Counted from the first letter of the stretch, positions 11,199-22,935 are shown. The stretch: DNA of 64,000 bases from Burkholderia vietnamiensis LMG 10929 (GCF_000959445.1 NZ_CP009631.1:186001-250000), one strand, 5' to 3'. The notes: generated from the sequence alone by a model not told the origin. Numbers and translations: made by a program.

Positions 11199-11283
11199 GC
11201 TGGGCGCTCCTGTATGCCGGACGACACCGGCGGTTGGAATCGTGGGGACGATCGAGTTGCGTCGAACGAACGAAGGAAGTCTA

Positions 11284-11296
11284 GTAGAAAAACTAC
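11284..11296. promoter_or_regulatory. Candidate HexR operator, edd side
   Basis: GTAG-AAAAA-CTAC, an inverted repeat 86 bp upstream of the edd start. The same GTAG-N5-CTAC pattern occurs once more on the hexR side. HexR boxes in Pseudomonas are TTGT-N7/8-ACAA; the edd-strand sequence TGTAGTTTTTCTAC resembles this. Confidence 0.65.
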
Positions 11297-11425
11297 ACAC
11301 ATGCAATGCACATGATCCTGCTCGCAACCGCCATTCCCAATACCAGCAAGGCATTACTCAGTGAAAACCCTAATTCGCCCCGACCATTGACCCACAAAGG
11401 CATGCCAGATGCGCTAGCATTTTCA

Positions 11426-11440
11426 TGTAGATTTTCTACA
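11426..11440. promoter_or_regulatory. Candidate HexR operator, hexR side
   Basis: TGTAGATTTTCTACA is a perfect palindrome around a 3-base centre, 53 bp upstream of the hexR start, close to where a -35 element should lie (a TACACT -10 candidate is at 11453-11458). It shares GTAG-N5-CTAC with the site at 11284-11296, consistent with HexR binding both and repressing itself. Confidence 0.7.
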
Positions 11441-11493
11441 ATTCGATTGCGATACACTCCGTCATCCGAACCCGATTCCCTTTCCGCCGTCCC

Positions 11494-12342
11494 ATGCTGC
11501 CTCGCATCGAAGCGATCCGCCCCGAGTTGCGCCCGTCCGAGCGCAAGCTCGCCGACTACATCCTCGCCGCGCCGCGCGAGGTGCTCGACCTCGCGATGAC
11601 CGAGCTGTCGACCCGCGCGGGCGTCAGCCAGCCGACCATTGCGCGCTTCTGTCAGGCGCTCGGCTGCAGCGGCTTTCGCGAATTCAAGATCCGGCTCGCG
11701 CAGAGCGTCGCGCCCGGCGTGTCGTCGGTGTACCGCGACGTCGAGCCCGACGAGCCCGCGCCCGGCATCATCGGCAAGGTGTTCGACCGCACGATCGGCG
11801 CGCTGATCGAAGTACGCAACAGCCTGTCGGCCGGCAGCGTCGCCGACGCGATCGCGCTGCTGTCGCACGCGTCGCGCATCGAGTTCTACGGCGCGGGCGG
11901 CTCGGGCATCGCCGCGCAGGACATCCAGCACAAATTCTTCCGGCTCGGCGTGCCGAGCGTCGCGTATTCCGACCCGCATACGTTCTCGATGTCGTCGGCG
12001 CTGCTCGGGCCGCACGACGTCGTGGTCGCGATCTCGAACACCGGCCGCACGCGCGACATCGTCGACGCCGCGCGCTCGGCGCTCGCGTGCGGCGCTAAGG
12101 TCGTCGCGATCACGCAGAGCCATTCGCCGCTCGCGAAGCTGGCGACGGTGAGCCTCGCGTCGAACGTCGCCGAGGAAACCGACGTGTTCTCGCCGATGAC
12201 GTCGCGCATGTCGCATCTCGCGATCGGCGACATCCTGGCGGTCGGCGTCGCGCTGTCGCGCGGGCCGGCGCTGATGGAGCGCGTCGGCCGCGCGAAGGAG
12301 GCGATCACGCGCCGCCGGATCGACGATCCGGCAAAGGACTAG
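11494..12342 (+). CDS. hexR: RpiR-family regulator HexR
   Basis: A 282-residue RpiR-type repressor: N-terminal helix-turn-helix (about residues 1-77, with TELSTRAGVSQPTIARFCQA) and a C-terminal sugar-isomerase SIS domain (about 125-255, with FYGAGGSGIAAQD and ISNTGRTRDIV) that senses a phosphosugar, KDPG in characterised HexR proteins. It is divergent from edd-eda and flanked by two matching palindromes, the classic HexR arrangement in pseudomonads. The start MLPRIEAIRPELRPSERKLA is typical of the family. A bidirectional terminator follows. Confidence 0.93.
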   Translation: MLPRIEAIRPELRPSERKLADYILAAPREVLDLAMTELSTRAGVSQPTIARFCQALGCSGFREFKIRLAQSVAPGVSSVYRDVEPDEPAPGIIGKVFDRTIGALIEVRNSLSAGSVADAIALLSHASRIEFYGAGGSGIAAQDIQHKFFRLGVPSVAYSDPHTFSMSSALLGPHDVVVAISNTGRTRDIVDAARSALACGAKVVAITQSHSPLAKLATVSLASNVAEETDVFSPMTSRMSHLAIGDILAVGVALSRGPALMERVGRAKEAITRRRIDDPAKD

Positions 12343-12359
12343 CGCGCGACGCCACAGCA

Positions 12360-12388
12360 AAAACGGCGCCCCATCGGAGCGCCGTTGC
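12360..12388. terminator. Terminator between hexR and the hemJ-like gene
   Basis: AACGGCGC and GCGCCGTT pair around CCCATCGGA (12363-12387), preceded by an A-run; it is 20 bp past the hexR stop. With the A-run it best serves the minus-strand gene but could act on both. Confidence 0.65.
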
Positions 12389-12429
12389 AGGTCGATAGCC
12401 GCGGTTGGCCCGCGGCGCGTGCCGCTCGC

Positions 12430-12852
12430 TCAGAACGGCTTGATCACGACCAGCGCGACCGCGATCAGCATGCCGAGCACCGGCAGCTCGTTGAACACGC
12501 GATACCACTTGTCGGTGCGGCGGTTCTCGCCGCGCTCGAACACCTTCAGCAGATGCCCGCAATACGCGTGGTAGATCACGAGCAGCAGCACCACCGTGAC
12601 CTTCGCATGAATCCACCCCTGCCCCTGGCCGATGCCGATCACGAGCCAGAGCCACAGCCCGCAAGCGAGCGCCGGCACGGCGATCAGCGTCATGAAGCGG
12701 AACAGCTTGCGCGCCATCAGCAGCAGGCGCCGCACCGCGGCCGGATCGGTTTCCATGGCCAGGTTCACGTAGATGCGCGGCAGGTAGAACAAGCCGGCGA
12801 ACCACGCGGCGATCAGTACGATATGGAAGGTCTTGACCCAGAGCATTGCCAT
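12430..12852 (-). CDS. hemJ: HemJ/CopD-type membrane protein, probable protoporphyrinogen IX oxidase
   Basis: A 140-residue inner-membrane protein with about four hydrophobic helices. The N-terminal WVKTFHIVLIAAWFAGLFYLPR contains the conserved histidine (residue 9 or so) and AWFAGLFYLPR of the UPF0093/HemJ family, which performs the protoporphyrinogen IX to protoporphyrin IX step of haem synthesis. A second conserved lysine lies in WIHAKVTVVLLLV. The ATG at 12852 or the one two codons on are both possible. It follows proA by 17 bp. The family assignment is firm; activity is inferred from family knowledge. Confidence 0.8.
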   Translation of the reverse strand: MAMLWVKTFHIVLIAAWFAGLFYLPRIYVNLAMETDPAAVRRLLLMARKLFRFMTLIAVPALACGLWLWLVIGIGQGQGWIHAKVTVVLLLVIYHAYCGHLLKVFERGENRRTDKWYRVFNELPVLGMLIAVALVVIKPF

Positions 12853-12869
12853 CGGTTGTGCGCCTCGCG

Positions 12870-14141
12870 TTACTGACGGCCTTCGCCGTGCCCGAGCACG
12901 ACGTACTTCAGCGACGTCAGCCCTTCCAGGCCGACGGGGCCGCGTGCGTGCAGCTTGTCGTTCGAAATGCCGATTTCCGCGCCGAGGCCGAACTCGAAGC
13001 CGTCGGCGAAGCGGGTCGACGCGTTCACCATCACGCTCGCCGAATCGACTTCGCGCAGGAAGCGCATCGCGCGATCGTGATCCTCGGTGACGATCGCATC
13101 GGTGTGGTGCGACCCATAGTGATTGATGTGCTCGATCGCCGCGTCGAGCCCGTCGACGACCTTGATCGCGAGCACCGGCGCCAGATATTCGGTGTGCCAG
13201 TCCGCGTCGGTCGCGTCGACCAGCGGACCGACGCCCGCATCGGCGAGCACCGCGCGCGCGGCCGCATCGACGCGCAGCTCGACCTGCTTGTCGCGATACA
13301 GCTTGCCGAGCGGCGGCAGCAGCGCGGCCGCGATGCCGCTCGACACGAGCAGCGTCTCCATCGTGTTGCAGGTGCCGTAGCGGTGCGTCTTCGCGTTGTC
13401 GCACACGGTGAGCGCCTTCGCGAGATCGGCGCGATCGTCGACATACACGTGGCAGATGCCGTCGAGGTGCTTGATCATCGGCACGCGCGCCTCGTTGATC
13501 AGGCGCTCGATCAGGCTCTTGCCGCCGCGCGGCACGATCACGTCGACGTATTCGGTCATCGTGATCAGCTTGCCGACCGCCGCGCGATCGGCGGTGGCGA
13601 CCACCTGCACCGCGTCCTGCGGCAGCCCGGCCGCCTCGAGCCCCTCGCCGATCAGCTTCGCGAGCGCCGCGTTCGATTCGAGCGCCTCGGAGCCGCCGCG
13701 CAGGATCGTCGCGTTGCCCGACTTCAGGCACAGTGCGGCCGCGTCGATCGTCACGTTCGGCCGCGACTCGTAGATGATCCCGATCACGCCGAGCGGCACG
13801 CGCATCTGGCCGACCTGGATCCCGCTCGGGCGGTACTTCAGATTGCTGATCTCGCCGATCGGATCGGCGAGCGACGCGACCTGGCGCAGCCCTTCGACCA
13901 TCGTCTTCAATGCCTTGTCGGACAGCGTCAGGCGGTCGATGAACGCCGCGTCGAGCCCCTTGTCGCGGGCACGCGCGACGTCGCGCGCGTTCGCTTCCTT
14001 CAGCGCCGAGGCGTCGCGCTCGATCGCGCGCGCGACGGCGTCGAGCGCCGCGTTCTTCGCGGCCGTGCTGGCGCGCGCCATCGCGCGCGACGCGTGCCGG
14101 GCCCGGCGGCCCAGGTCCGTCATGTATTGGTCGATATCCAT
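12870..14141 (-). CDS. proA: Gamma-glutamyl phosphate reductase
   Basis: Second step of proline synthesis: NADPH-dependent reduction of glutamyl-5-phosphate to the semialdehyde. The 423-residue protein matches the family, with the aldehyde dehydrogenase-like core, the catalytic cysteine in [14 protein letters not shown] and the C-terminal [20 protein letters not shown] segment. proB is not adjacent, which is common in Burkholderia. The gene lies between holA (138-bp gap) and the hemJ-like gene. Confidence 0.96.
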   Translation of the reverse strand: MDIDQYMTDLGRRARHASRAMARASTAAKNAALDAVARAIERDASALKEANARDVARARDKGLDAAFIDRLTLSDKALKTMVEGLRQVASLADPIGEISNLKYRPSGIQVGQMRVPLGVIGIIYESRPNVTIDAAALCLKSGNATILRGGSEALESNAALAKLIGEGLEAAGLPQDAVQVVATADRAAVGKLITMTEYVDVIVPRGGKSLIERLINEARVPMIKHLDGICHVYVDDRADLAKALTVCDNAKTHRYGTCNTMETLLVSSGIAAALLPPLGKLYRDKQVELRVDAAARAVLADAGVGPLVDATDADWHTEYLAPVLAIKVVDGLDAAIEHINHYGSHHTDAIVTEDHDRAMRFLREVDSASVMVNASTRFADGFEFGLGAEIGISNDKLHARGPVGLEGLTSLKYVVLGHGEGRQ

Positions 14142-14279
14142 CGTGTGACTCGAGAAACGAGCCGCTTCGCGCGGCGTGAATTCGGGGGAAAGCGTCGGCG
14201 CGCGGACAACGCGGGCCGCGCGGCCTGTCGGAGCATTGTAAGCGGGTTGCAGAACGGACGCTGAGCGCGCCGGGCGGGC

Positions 14280-15374
14280 TTAACGCCGCACGCGACCCGC
14301 GGTCGGCGGTCGCTCGCCGCGCTCGCCCGCGACCGTCATCGCGAGCTGGAACAGGCCGTCCCACGGGTCGGGCGGCGGATCGTCGTGCGTGCGGCGGCCG
14401 GGCGTGACGGCCGACAGCCCCTTCACCTGCCGGTCGAGCTTCGCGGCGAACGCGAGCGCCTTCTCGAGCATGGCTTCCGACACGCGGTTCAGCGCCGGGG
14501 CGATCAGCCGCTCGCGCGGCCCCCACACTCGGTTCTCGCGCAGCAGCGTCGCGAGCGGCTTGCCGGCGCTCGCGCCGCGCTTGATCCGCAACAGCGTGCG
14601 CAGTTCCTCGACGACGGCCCACATCACCAGCACGATCGCCTCGCCCTCGCCTTTCAAGCCGTCGATCATCCGCGCGAGCCGCGCGGCATCGCCGGCGAGC
14701 ATCGCCTCGTTCAGCTTGAACACGTCGTAGCGCGCGACGTTCAGCACCGCGTCGTGCACCTGCTCGAACGCCAGCACGCCTTGCGGATACAGCAGCCCGA
14801 GCTTCTGGATTTCCTGATGCGCGGCGAGCAGGTTGCCCTCGACGCGCTCCGCGATGAACTGCAGCGCGCGGCGGCCGTCTTCGCCGGGCGCGACGCGCTG
14901 GCCCTGCATCGACAGGCGCTGGCCGATCCAGTTCGGCAGCTGCGCACGGTCGACCGGATCGATCTTCAGCGCGACGCCGCCATTCTGCAGCGCGGTGAAC
15001 CAGGCGGATTTCTGCGTGGCCGCGTCGAGGCGCGGCAGCGTGACGAGCATCAGCGCGTCCGGATTGGGCGTCGCCGCGAGCGTCTTCAGCGCGTCGGCGC
15101 CTTCCTTGCCCGGCTTGCCCGACGGAATGCGCAGCTCGATCAGCTGGCGCTCGCCGAACAGCGACATCGCCTGGGTCGCGCCGAGCAGCACGCTCCAGTC
15201 AAAGCCGCGCTCGACCGTATGCACCGAGCGCTCGGTGAAGCCGGCCGCGCGCGCGGCCGCACGAATGCGGTCGCACGCTTCCTGCGCGAGCAGCGGCTCG
15301 TCGCCGTAGACGGTGTAGAGTCCGGCCATCCCCTTCGCGAGGTGCGGCTCCAGCGCATCAAGTCGCAATTGCAT
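14280..15374 (-). CDS. holA: DNA polymerase III subunit delta
   Basis: Clamp-loader subunit that opens the beta clamp. The 364-residue protein begins MQLRLDALEPHLAKGMAGLYTVYGDEPLLAQEA, the typical HolA N terminus, and continues with the AAA-like delta fold (LIELRIPSGKPGKEGADAL, TLPRLD). It is 18 bp downstream of lptE; the order leuS-lptE-holA is widely conserved in proteobacteria and supports both calls. The C-terminal 30 residues are proline and arginine rich and not conserved. Confidence 0.95.
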   Translation of the reverse strand: MQLRLDALEPHLAKGMAGLYTVYGDEPLLAQEACDRIRAAARAAGFTERSVHTVERGFDWSVLLGATQAMSLFGERQLIELRIPSGKPGKEGADALKTLAATPNPDALMLVTLPRLDAATQKSAWFTALQNGGVALKIDPVDRAQLPNWIGQRLSMQGQRVAPGEDGRRALQFIAERVEGNLLAAHQEIQKLGLLYPQGVLAFEQVHDAVLNVARYDVFKLNEAMLAGDAARLARMIDGLKGEGEAIVLVMWAVVEELRTLLRIKRGASAGKPLATLLRENRVWGPRERLIAPALNRVSEAMLEKALAFAAKLDRQVKGLSAVTPGRRTHDDPPPDPWDGLFQLAMTVAGERGERPPTAGRVRR

Positions 15375-15392
15375 CGGTGCGTGCGCGGCAGA

Positions 15393-15947
15393 TCAGAGCG
15401 GCGGCGGCGGCAGCGGCGCGCGCGGCGCCACGCCCGGCACCACGTCTTCCGGCGCCGGCGTCAGCGAGTGGACGATCGCGAGACGCCGCATCAGCTGGTC
15501 GACCGCATCGTTCTGCATGTCGGCGTATAGGATGTCGGCTTCCTGGGCCTTCGCGTTCGTGTACTGATCGCTGTACGTCATCGCGCGGTTCAGCGCGATC
15601 GCGCTCGGCGGGATCAGCACGGTGCCGTCCTTGCTCGTCAGCGTGTAGTTCAGCGTGTAGAACAGCGCGTACTCCTGCGCCGAGCCGTACTTGTTCAGCG
15701 TCAGCGTGTTCTGGCCGCGCGACTCCCACATGCTCAGCACCGCGTCGGCGTCGTCCGGCGACTTGACGATCTTCGTGTCGCTGCCGGCCTCGACGAGGCG
15801 CACCAGGCGCGCCTGCACCGGCGCCGGCGCGCCGGCGATCAGCAGGTGCTTGAACGCGTAGTTCTGCTGGCCGCGCAACTGGAAACCGCATGCCGACAGC
15901 GCGAGCGCGCTGCCGGCGGCGAGCATCAAAAACGATCTGCGGATCAC
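15393..15947 (-). CDS. lptE: LPS-assembly lipoprotein LptE
   Basis: Outer-membrane lipoprotein that plugs LptD during lipopolysaccharide export. The 184-residue product starts at GTG (15945-15947), supported by AGAAGGAG 5-12 nt upstream. Residues 1-20 are a lipoprotein signal with the lipobox LSAC (Cys20), followed at once by GFQLRGQ, the hallmark of LptE. The C-terminal end is proline rich (APRAPLPPPPL). It sits 38 bp after leuS and 18 bp before holA, the conserved order. Confidence 0.93.
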   Translation of the reverse strand: MIRRSFLMLAAGSALALSACGFQLRGQQNYAFKHLLIAGAPAPVQARLVRLVEAGSDTKIVKSPDDADAVLSMWESRGQNTLTLNKYGSAQEYALFYTLNYTLTSKDGTVLIPPSAIALNRAMTYSDQYTNAKAQEADILYADMQNDAVDQLMRRLAIVHSLTPAPEDVVPGVAPRAPLPPPPL

Positions 15948-15985
15948 CTTCGCTCCTTCTGTGTGCACCCGACGGCCGGCGGCCG

Positions 15986-18616
<2,631 letters not shown>

Positions 18617-18709
18617 TCAGGCGGGCACGCGGAAGTGGACGAAATCGGGCAGCCCGGCGGCGGCGGCAGGCACACGGGTCGCGGGCCTGCATCGTGGTTG
18701 CCGGATCTT

Positions 18710-18746
18710 CGCCGGGTAACCCGGCGGTGCTCCGGGTTACCCGGCG
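18710..18746. repeat. Perfect 15-bp inverted repeat upstream of leuS
   Basis: CGCCGGGTAACCCGG (18710-18724) is exactly complementary to CCGGGTTACCCGGCG (18732-18746) with a 7-nt loop. Each arm contains its own palindrome (CCGGGTAACCCGG). No T-run follows on either strand. It lies 116 bp past the exbD stop and 130 bp before the leuS start, so it could be a Rho-dependent 3' end stabiliser or a binding site. Confidence 0.8.
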
Positions 18747-18861
18747 AAACCCTGCCGACCGGGCGGAAACGACGATTATACCGTCCGTGACGGCTGGTAC
18801 GGCCGGTGTCGCGGGCCGGCATGCATTCTTGTGCGGAGCGCGTGCATGCGACGCACGCCGC

Positions 18862-19317
18862 TCAGGGTTTCGCGCCCGCGGCGGTGGGCGCGGCGGCGCC
18901 CGCCGGCGGCGGGTCGGTGACGAAGCCGATCCGCGTCAGGCCCGCGGCCTGCGCGGCGCCCATCACCTGCGCGATCACGTCGTAGCGGGTCGCGCGCGAC
19001 GCGCGCAGCCGCAACTCGGGCGGCGCGGCGGCGGCGGCGGCCGCCCGCAGGCGCGCGGGCAGCGCGTCGAGCGTGACGGGCGTGTCGTCCCAGTAGAGCT
19101 TGCCGGCGTCGTCGATCGACAACGTGACCGACTGCGGCGTATCGCGCGCGACGCCGGCCGCGACCTTCGGCAGGTCGAGCCGGATCGCGTGCGTCATCAG
19201 CGGCGCGGTGATGATGAAGATGACGAGCAGCACGAGCATCACGTCGATCAGCGGCGTCATGTTGATCTCCGCCATCGGCGCGGACGTCTTGTGGTGCTCC
19301 AGCCCGCCGAATGCCAT
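18862..19317 (-). CDS. exbD: ExbD/TolR-family biopolymer transport protein
   Basis: Inner-membrane energy-transducing protein of 151 residues. A short cytoplasmic N terminus leads to one membrane helix (about residues 21-42, MTPLIDVMLVLLVIFIITAP) containing the conserved proton-conducting aspartate Asp25; the remainder is periplasmic. It follows exbB by 22 bp, forming an ExbBD motor. No tonB gene is adjacent, so the partner must be elsewhere. The distinction from TolR rests on the neighbour lacking tolA/tolB and on the short size. Confidence 0.88.
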   Translation of the reverse strand: MAFGGLEHHKTSAPMAEINMTPLIDVMLVLLVIFIITAPLMTHAIRLDLPKVAAGVARDTPQSVTLSIDDAGKLYWDDTPVTLDALPARLRAAAAAAAPPELRLRASRATRYDVIAQVMGAAQAAGLTRIGFVTDPPPAGAAAPTAAGAKP

Positions 19318-19339
19318 GGTCGTTCCTCCGGGCCGCGGG

Positions 19340-20035
19340 TTATGCGGGTTGGGCGGGTTGGGCCGGCCGCACGGGTTGCGCGCACACGAACACGTGCAGG
19401 TCGCGCGCGAAGCCGTCGAGTTCCTCGGTGAGCTGGCGCACCAGCCGCCCGAGGATGTTGTACGCGAGCACCGCGGGGATCGCGACGACGAGCCCGAACG
19501 CGGTCATGATCAGCGCCTCGCCGACCGGCCCCGCGACGTTCTCGATCTGCGCCTGCCCGCTCACGGCGATGCTGCCGAGCGCATGGTAGATGCCCCATAC
19601 GGTGCCGAGCAGCCCGACGAACGGCGCGGTGCTGCCGATCGACGCGAGCAGCACCTGGCCGAACTCGAGGCGCCGCTGCGAGCGCAGCATCGCGTGACGC
19701 AGCGCGCGCAGCACGCGTTCGCCGCGCTCGACGCGCGCGGCCAGCGCGGCGGGATCGTGTTCGTCGGCCGCATCGCGCGCGGCTTCGGCGAGCGGCACGA
19801 ACACGCGCTCGCGATCGGCGCCGGCGAGCGCGGCGATGCCCGCGTCGAGCGACGCCGCCCGCCAGAACGCGGCGAGCGCGCGCGGCCCCTGCCGCTTCGC
19901 GCGGACCAGCAGCCACGATTTGACGAGCAGGAAGCACCAGCTGGCGACGGACATCGCCAGCAGCACGTAGGCGACGGCGTGCGTGATCGCATCGCCGCTT
20001 TCGAGGTAGTGGACAACGCCGGTGGGAATCGCCAT
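19340..20035 (-). CDS. exbB: ExbB/TolQ-family proton channel protein
   Basis: Three-helix inner-membrane protein of 231 residues that forms the proton channel with ExbD. The first helix is near residues 15-38 (AVAYVLLAMSVASWCFLLVKSW), and the MotA/TolQ/ExbB signature lies in the second half (STAPFVGLLGTVWGIYHAL, then GEALIMTAFGLVVAIPAVLAYN). The ATG at 20035 is preferred; the longer frame overlaps dapB without family similarity. It lies 19 bp after dapB, so dapB-exbB-exbD may be co-transcribed, probably together with bamE. Confidence 0.9.
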   Translation of the reverse strand: MAIPTGVVHYLESGDAITHAVAYVLLAMSVASWCFLLVKSWLLVRAKRQGPRALAAFWRAASLDAGIAALAGADRERVFVPLAEAARDAADEHDPAALAARVERGERVLRALRHAMLRSQRRLEFGQVLLASIGSTAPFVGLLGTVWGIYHALGSIAVSGQAQIENVAGPVGEALIMTAFGLVVAIPAVLAYNILGRLVRQLTEELDGFARDLHVFVCAQPVRPAQPAQPA

Positions 20036-20054
20036 CGGAGTTTCCCCGTGAGGA

Positions 20055-20852
20055 TCAGCGCAGGCCGAGCACGTCCTGCATGTCGAACAGGCCGGCGCCG
20101 CGCGCCGACAGGAAGCGGACCGCACGCAGCGCGCCCTGCGCGTACGACACGCGGCTCGACGACTTGTGCGTGATTTCGATCCGTTCGCCGATGCCGGCGA
20201 ACAATACGGTGTGATCGCCGACGATGTCGCCGCCGCGCACCGCCGCGAAACCGATCGACGACGGATCGCGTTCGCCGGTCACGCCGTGGCGGCCGTACAC
20301 CGCGCAGTCGTCGAGCGAGCGGCCGAGCGCGCCGGCCACCGCCTCGCCCATCATCAGCGCGGTGCCCGACGGCGCGTCGACCTTGTGACGGTGGTGCGCC
20401 TCGATGATCTCGATGTCGTAGCCGTGCGAGAAGTGCTGCGCCGCGAATTCGAGCAGCTTCAGCGTGACGTTCACGCCGACGCTCATGTTCGCCGCGAACA
20501 CGATGCCGAGCTTCGCCGCCGCAGCCTGCAGCTGCGCCTTCTGCTCGGCCGTGAAGCCGGTCGTGCCGATCACGAGCTTCACGTCGTGGCGTAGCGCGGC
20601 CTCGATGTGGGCGATCGTGCCCTCGGGGCGCGTGAAGTCGATCAGGTAATCGGCCTGCGCGAACACCGCGTCGAGATCGTCGGTCAGCTTGATGCCGGTG
20701 TCCTTGCCGACGAACGCGCCCGCGTCCTGGCCGAGAAACGGCGACCCGGCGCGGTCGAGTGCGCCGACGAGCTGCGCGTCGGCATCGTTGAGAACGGCTT
20801 CGATCAGCATCCGGCCCATACGGCCCGATGCACCGGCAATCGCAATCTTCAT
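20055..20852 (-). CDS. dapB: 4-hydroxy-tetrahydrodipicolinate reductase
   Basis: Reduces hydroxy-tetrahydrodipicolinate in lysine and meso-diaminopimelate synthesis. The 265 residues include the N-terminal NAD(P)-binding [10 protein letters not shown] (residues 7-16), GTTGF, and the substrate motif [16 protein letters not shown] that is diagnostic of DapB. It lies 66 bp after bamE and 19 bp before exbB on the same strand. Confidence 0.97.
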   Translation of the reverse strand: MKIAIAGASGRMGRMLIEAVLNDADAQLVGALDRAGSPFLGQDAGAFVGKDTGIKLTDDLDAVFAQADYLIDFTRPEGTIAHIEAALRHDVKLVIGTTGFTAEQKAQLQAAAAKLGIVFAANMSVGVNVTLKLLEFAAQHFSHGYDIEIIEAHHRHKVDAPSGTALMMGEAVAGALGRSLDDCAVYGRHGVTGERDPSSIGFAAVRGGDIVGDHTVLFAGIGERIEITHKSSSRVSYAQGALRAVRFLSARGAGLFDMQDVLGLR

Positions 20853-20918
20853 GGCTTTCTACACGACAGGTCTAAAGGCGGGCGGCGCCTGCCGCCCCCG
20901 ATTCCGCACGCGGGCCGC

Positions 20919-21725
20919 TTACTGGGCCGGCGCGGTGAGCGGCTGGTTCTGCAGGTTGTCCGCGCCCTGCGGGCCGACCGGCGGCGACGCGTCGTTCGAC
21001 ACGTTCGGCTGCGGCGGACGATGGAACTGGAACTGCGGCTGGATCGCCGGCGCCGCGCCCGGCGGCTGGCCGCCCGGCACCGGCGCGCCGCCCGAGGCCT
21101 GCGCGGCCGGCGTGAAGCGACGGGCCGTCGCGCCCTGCCCCGACACCTGGTTGGTCGCGCGGTTCGCCGCGCGTGCGGCCTGCGCGTTCGCATCCTGGTC
21201 GAGCGCGGCGGCGGACGCCGGCTCGGCGGCCGGGCTCGCGGCAGCGCTCGCCTGCGCGGCGCTGGCGGCGGCAGCAGCGGCGGCGGCTTCGGACGCCTTC
21301 TTCGCCGCGGCGGCGGCCTTCGCCTTCTTGCCGCCGCGATCGCCGTCGATATCGGCGAGCAGGTCGAGCTCGGACGGCAGGTTATCCGCACCCGTCCAGC
21401 TGGCGAGGCGGTCGCCCGCGAACGTCAGCACGAGGTCGCGCTGCTGGACCACGGAAGTCGAGCCGCGCTTGAAGTAAAAGAGGTAATCCCAGCGATCGGC
21501 GTGGAACATGTCCGACAGCAGCGGCGTGCCGAGCAGCGCGCGAACCTGTTCGCGCGTCATGCCGGCCTGCAGTTGAGCGGCCTTCTCCTGCGACACGAAG
21601 TTGCCCTGCACAACCGTGATCCGATAGGGCGTGATGCTCTGCGCGATGCGCTGCGTCACGCTGTCGTACGACGAACAACCCGCCAGCGCGGCAACGGCGG
21701 CGGCAGCGATGATGGCACTCCGCAT
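20919..21725 (-). CDS. bamE: Outer-membrane assembly lipoprotein BamE with a long C-terminal extension
   Basis: Subunit of the BAM complex that inserts beta-barrel proteins. Signal peptide and lipobox LAGC (Cys17), then the SmpA/OmlA fold: YRITVVQGNFVSQEKAAQLQ, MTREQVRALLGTPLL and FHADRWDYLFYFKRG. Usual family length is about 110-150 residues, but this one has 268: after residue about 130 it continues with an alanine/lysine-rich, then proline/glutamine-rich tail of roughly 130 residues of low complexity. The ATG at 21725 has GAGGAG 4 nt upstream. Divergent from fur, the usual arrangement in this group. Confidence 0.92.
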   Translation of the reverse strand: MRSAIIAAAAVAALAGCSSYDSVTQRIAQSITPYRITVVQGNFVSQEKAAQLQAGMTREQVRALLGTPLLSDMFHADRWDYLFYFKRGSTSVVQQRDLVLTFAGDRLASWTGADNLPSELDLLADIDGDRGGKKAKAAAAAKKASEAAAAAAAASAAQASAAASPAAEPASAAALDQDANAQAARAANRATNQVSGQGATARRFTPAAQASGGAPVPGGQPPGAAPAIQPQFQFHRPPQPNVSNDASPPVGPQGADNLQNQPLTAPAQ

Positions 21726-21867
21726 GCGACTCCTCTGAAAGTGCGAAAGAGATTCCGGGAACATTTCCGTCACCGAGCTGGCCCGCCCCGCGGGCCGCGC
21801 GTGTTTCTGGAACGGCCAAAAGCCGGTAACATTGAAGCCCTGCATTGTACTCTAGGGATGCCTAGCC

Positions 21868-22296
21868 ATGACCAATCCGACCGATCTCAAGAATATCGGG
21901 CTAAAGGCCACCCTACCGCGCCTCAAGATTCTCGAGATCTTCCAGCAAAGCCCGGTGCGTCACCTGACCGCCGAAGACGTCTACCGCAACCTGCTCAACG
22001 AGCAGCTGGACATCGGGCTCGCCACCGTTTACCGCGTGCTGACGCAATTCGAGCAGGCCGGCCTGCTGTCGCGCAGCAACTTCGAATCGGGCAAGGCCGT
22101 GTTCGAGCTCAACGAAGGCTCCCACCACGATCACCTCGTGTGCCTCGATTGCGGCCGCGTCGAGGAATTCTTCGATGCCGAGATCGAAAGCCGCCAGCAG
22201 ACGATCGCGAAGGAACGCGGCTTCCACCTGCAGGAGCATTCGCTCGCGATGTACGGCTCCTGCACGACGGAGAACTGCCCGCACCGCAAGCACTGA
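21868..22296 (+). CDS. fur: Ferric uptake regulator Fur
   Basis: Iron-responsive repressor of 142 residues. N-terminal winged helix ([20 protein letters not shown], then [17 protein letters not shown]) and a C-terminal dimerisation/metal domain with [18 protein letters not shown]. The C-terminal [11 protein letters not shown] supplies further cysteines. It is divergent from bamE across a 142-bp gap. A GC-rich hairpin with a T-tract follows. Confidence 0.97.
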   Translation: MTNPTDLKNIGLKATLPRLKILEIFQQSPVRHLTAEDVYRNLLNEQLDIGLATVYRVLTQFEQAGLLSRSNFESGKAVFELNEGSHHDHLVCLDCGRVEEFFDAEIESRQQTIAKERGFHLQEHSLAMYGSCTTENCPHRKH

Positions 22297-22322
22297 GACT
22301 GAGCGCTCGTCCGCGCATGCGC

Positions 22323-22366
22323 GACGGCCCGGCCGGCATCCCGCCGCCCGGGCCGTGTCGTTTTTG
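22323..22366 (+). terminator. Terminator after fur
   Basis: ACGGCCCGG (about 22323-22331) and CCGGGCCGT (about 22347-22355) pair, followed by GTCGTTTTTGG. It lies 27 bp past the fur stop. Confidence 0.7.
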
Positions 22367-22390
22367 GCGTCGCCGCCGGCCGGCGCCGCG

Positions 22391-22921
22391 TCAGGCCGCG
22401 CCCGCGCTCGCTGGGCCTAGCCCGAGTTCGAGCACCCACGGGTCGGCCAGCGCGATCTCGTCGCAGTTCGGCTGGGGGCCGCCGCGGTCGACGATCACGA
22501 AGTCACTGACCGCGTCGAGCGCGAGCAGCGGATGGTGCCAGACACCTTTTGCGTAGTTCACGCCCTGCCAGCCCTCGGCGACGAACGCGCGCATCGCGTC
22601 GGGCCGGAATTCGCCGGCCGGCGCGACGACGATCGCATAGCGCGCGACCGCCGCGAGCGGGATGAATGCCTGGCTGCCGTGCGGATGGCGCTCCATCAGC
22701 GTCAGCGCGACGGGCAGCGCGCGCGGCTGCGCGCGAAACACGCTGACGAGCGGCCGGCCGCCGTCCGCGCAGACGTCGATGGTCGCGAGATCGTGGAAGC
22801 GCTCGGTCGTACCGCCGTTGATCGGGAAGTGCCGCGCGCCTTCGAGCGCGATCACGTCGCCGAACGGCGCGAACGCGTCGCGGGTCAGGGGCTGTGCGCG
22901 CAGGATACGGGGTCCGCTCAT
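22391..22921 (-). CDS. allA: Ureidoglycolate lyase
   Basis: Releases urea and glyoxylate from ureidoglycolate at the end of purine/allantoin breakdown. The 176 residues match All[13 protein letters not shown] near the N terminus, the [14 protein letters not shown] cupin-like motif, and [11 protein letters not shown]. It starts 14 bp after the allantoicase stop, so the two form one unit and act in sequence on allantoate. The ATG at 22921 was used ([18 protein letters not shown]). Confidence 0.92.
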   Translation of the reverse strand: MSGPRILRAQPLTRDAFAPFGDVIALEGARHFPINGGTTERFHDLATIDVCADGGRPLVSVFRAQPRALPVALTLMERHPHGSQAFIPLAAVARYAIVVAPAGEFRPDAMRAFVAEGWQGVNYAKGVWHHPLLALDAVSDFVIVDRGGPQPNCDEIALADPWVLELGLGPASAGAA

Positions 22922-22935
22922 GCCGATACCCTCCG

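Noticed and set aside
22109..22439. Minus-strand frames opposite fur
   Set aside because: They are shadows of fur, with no start signal and arginine-rich composition.
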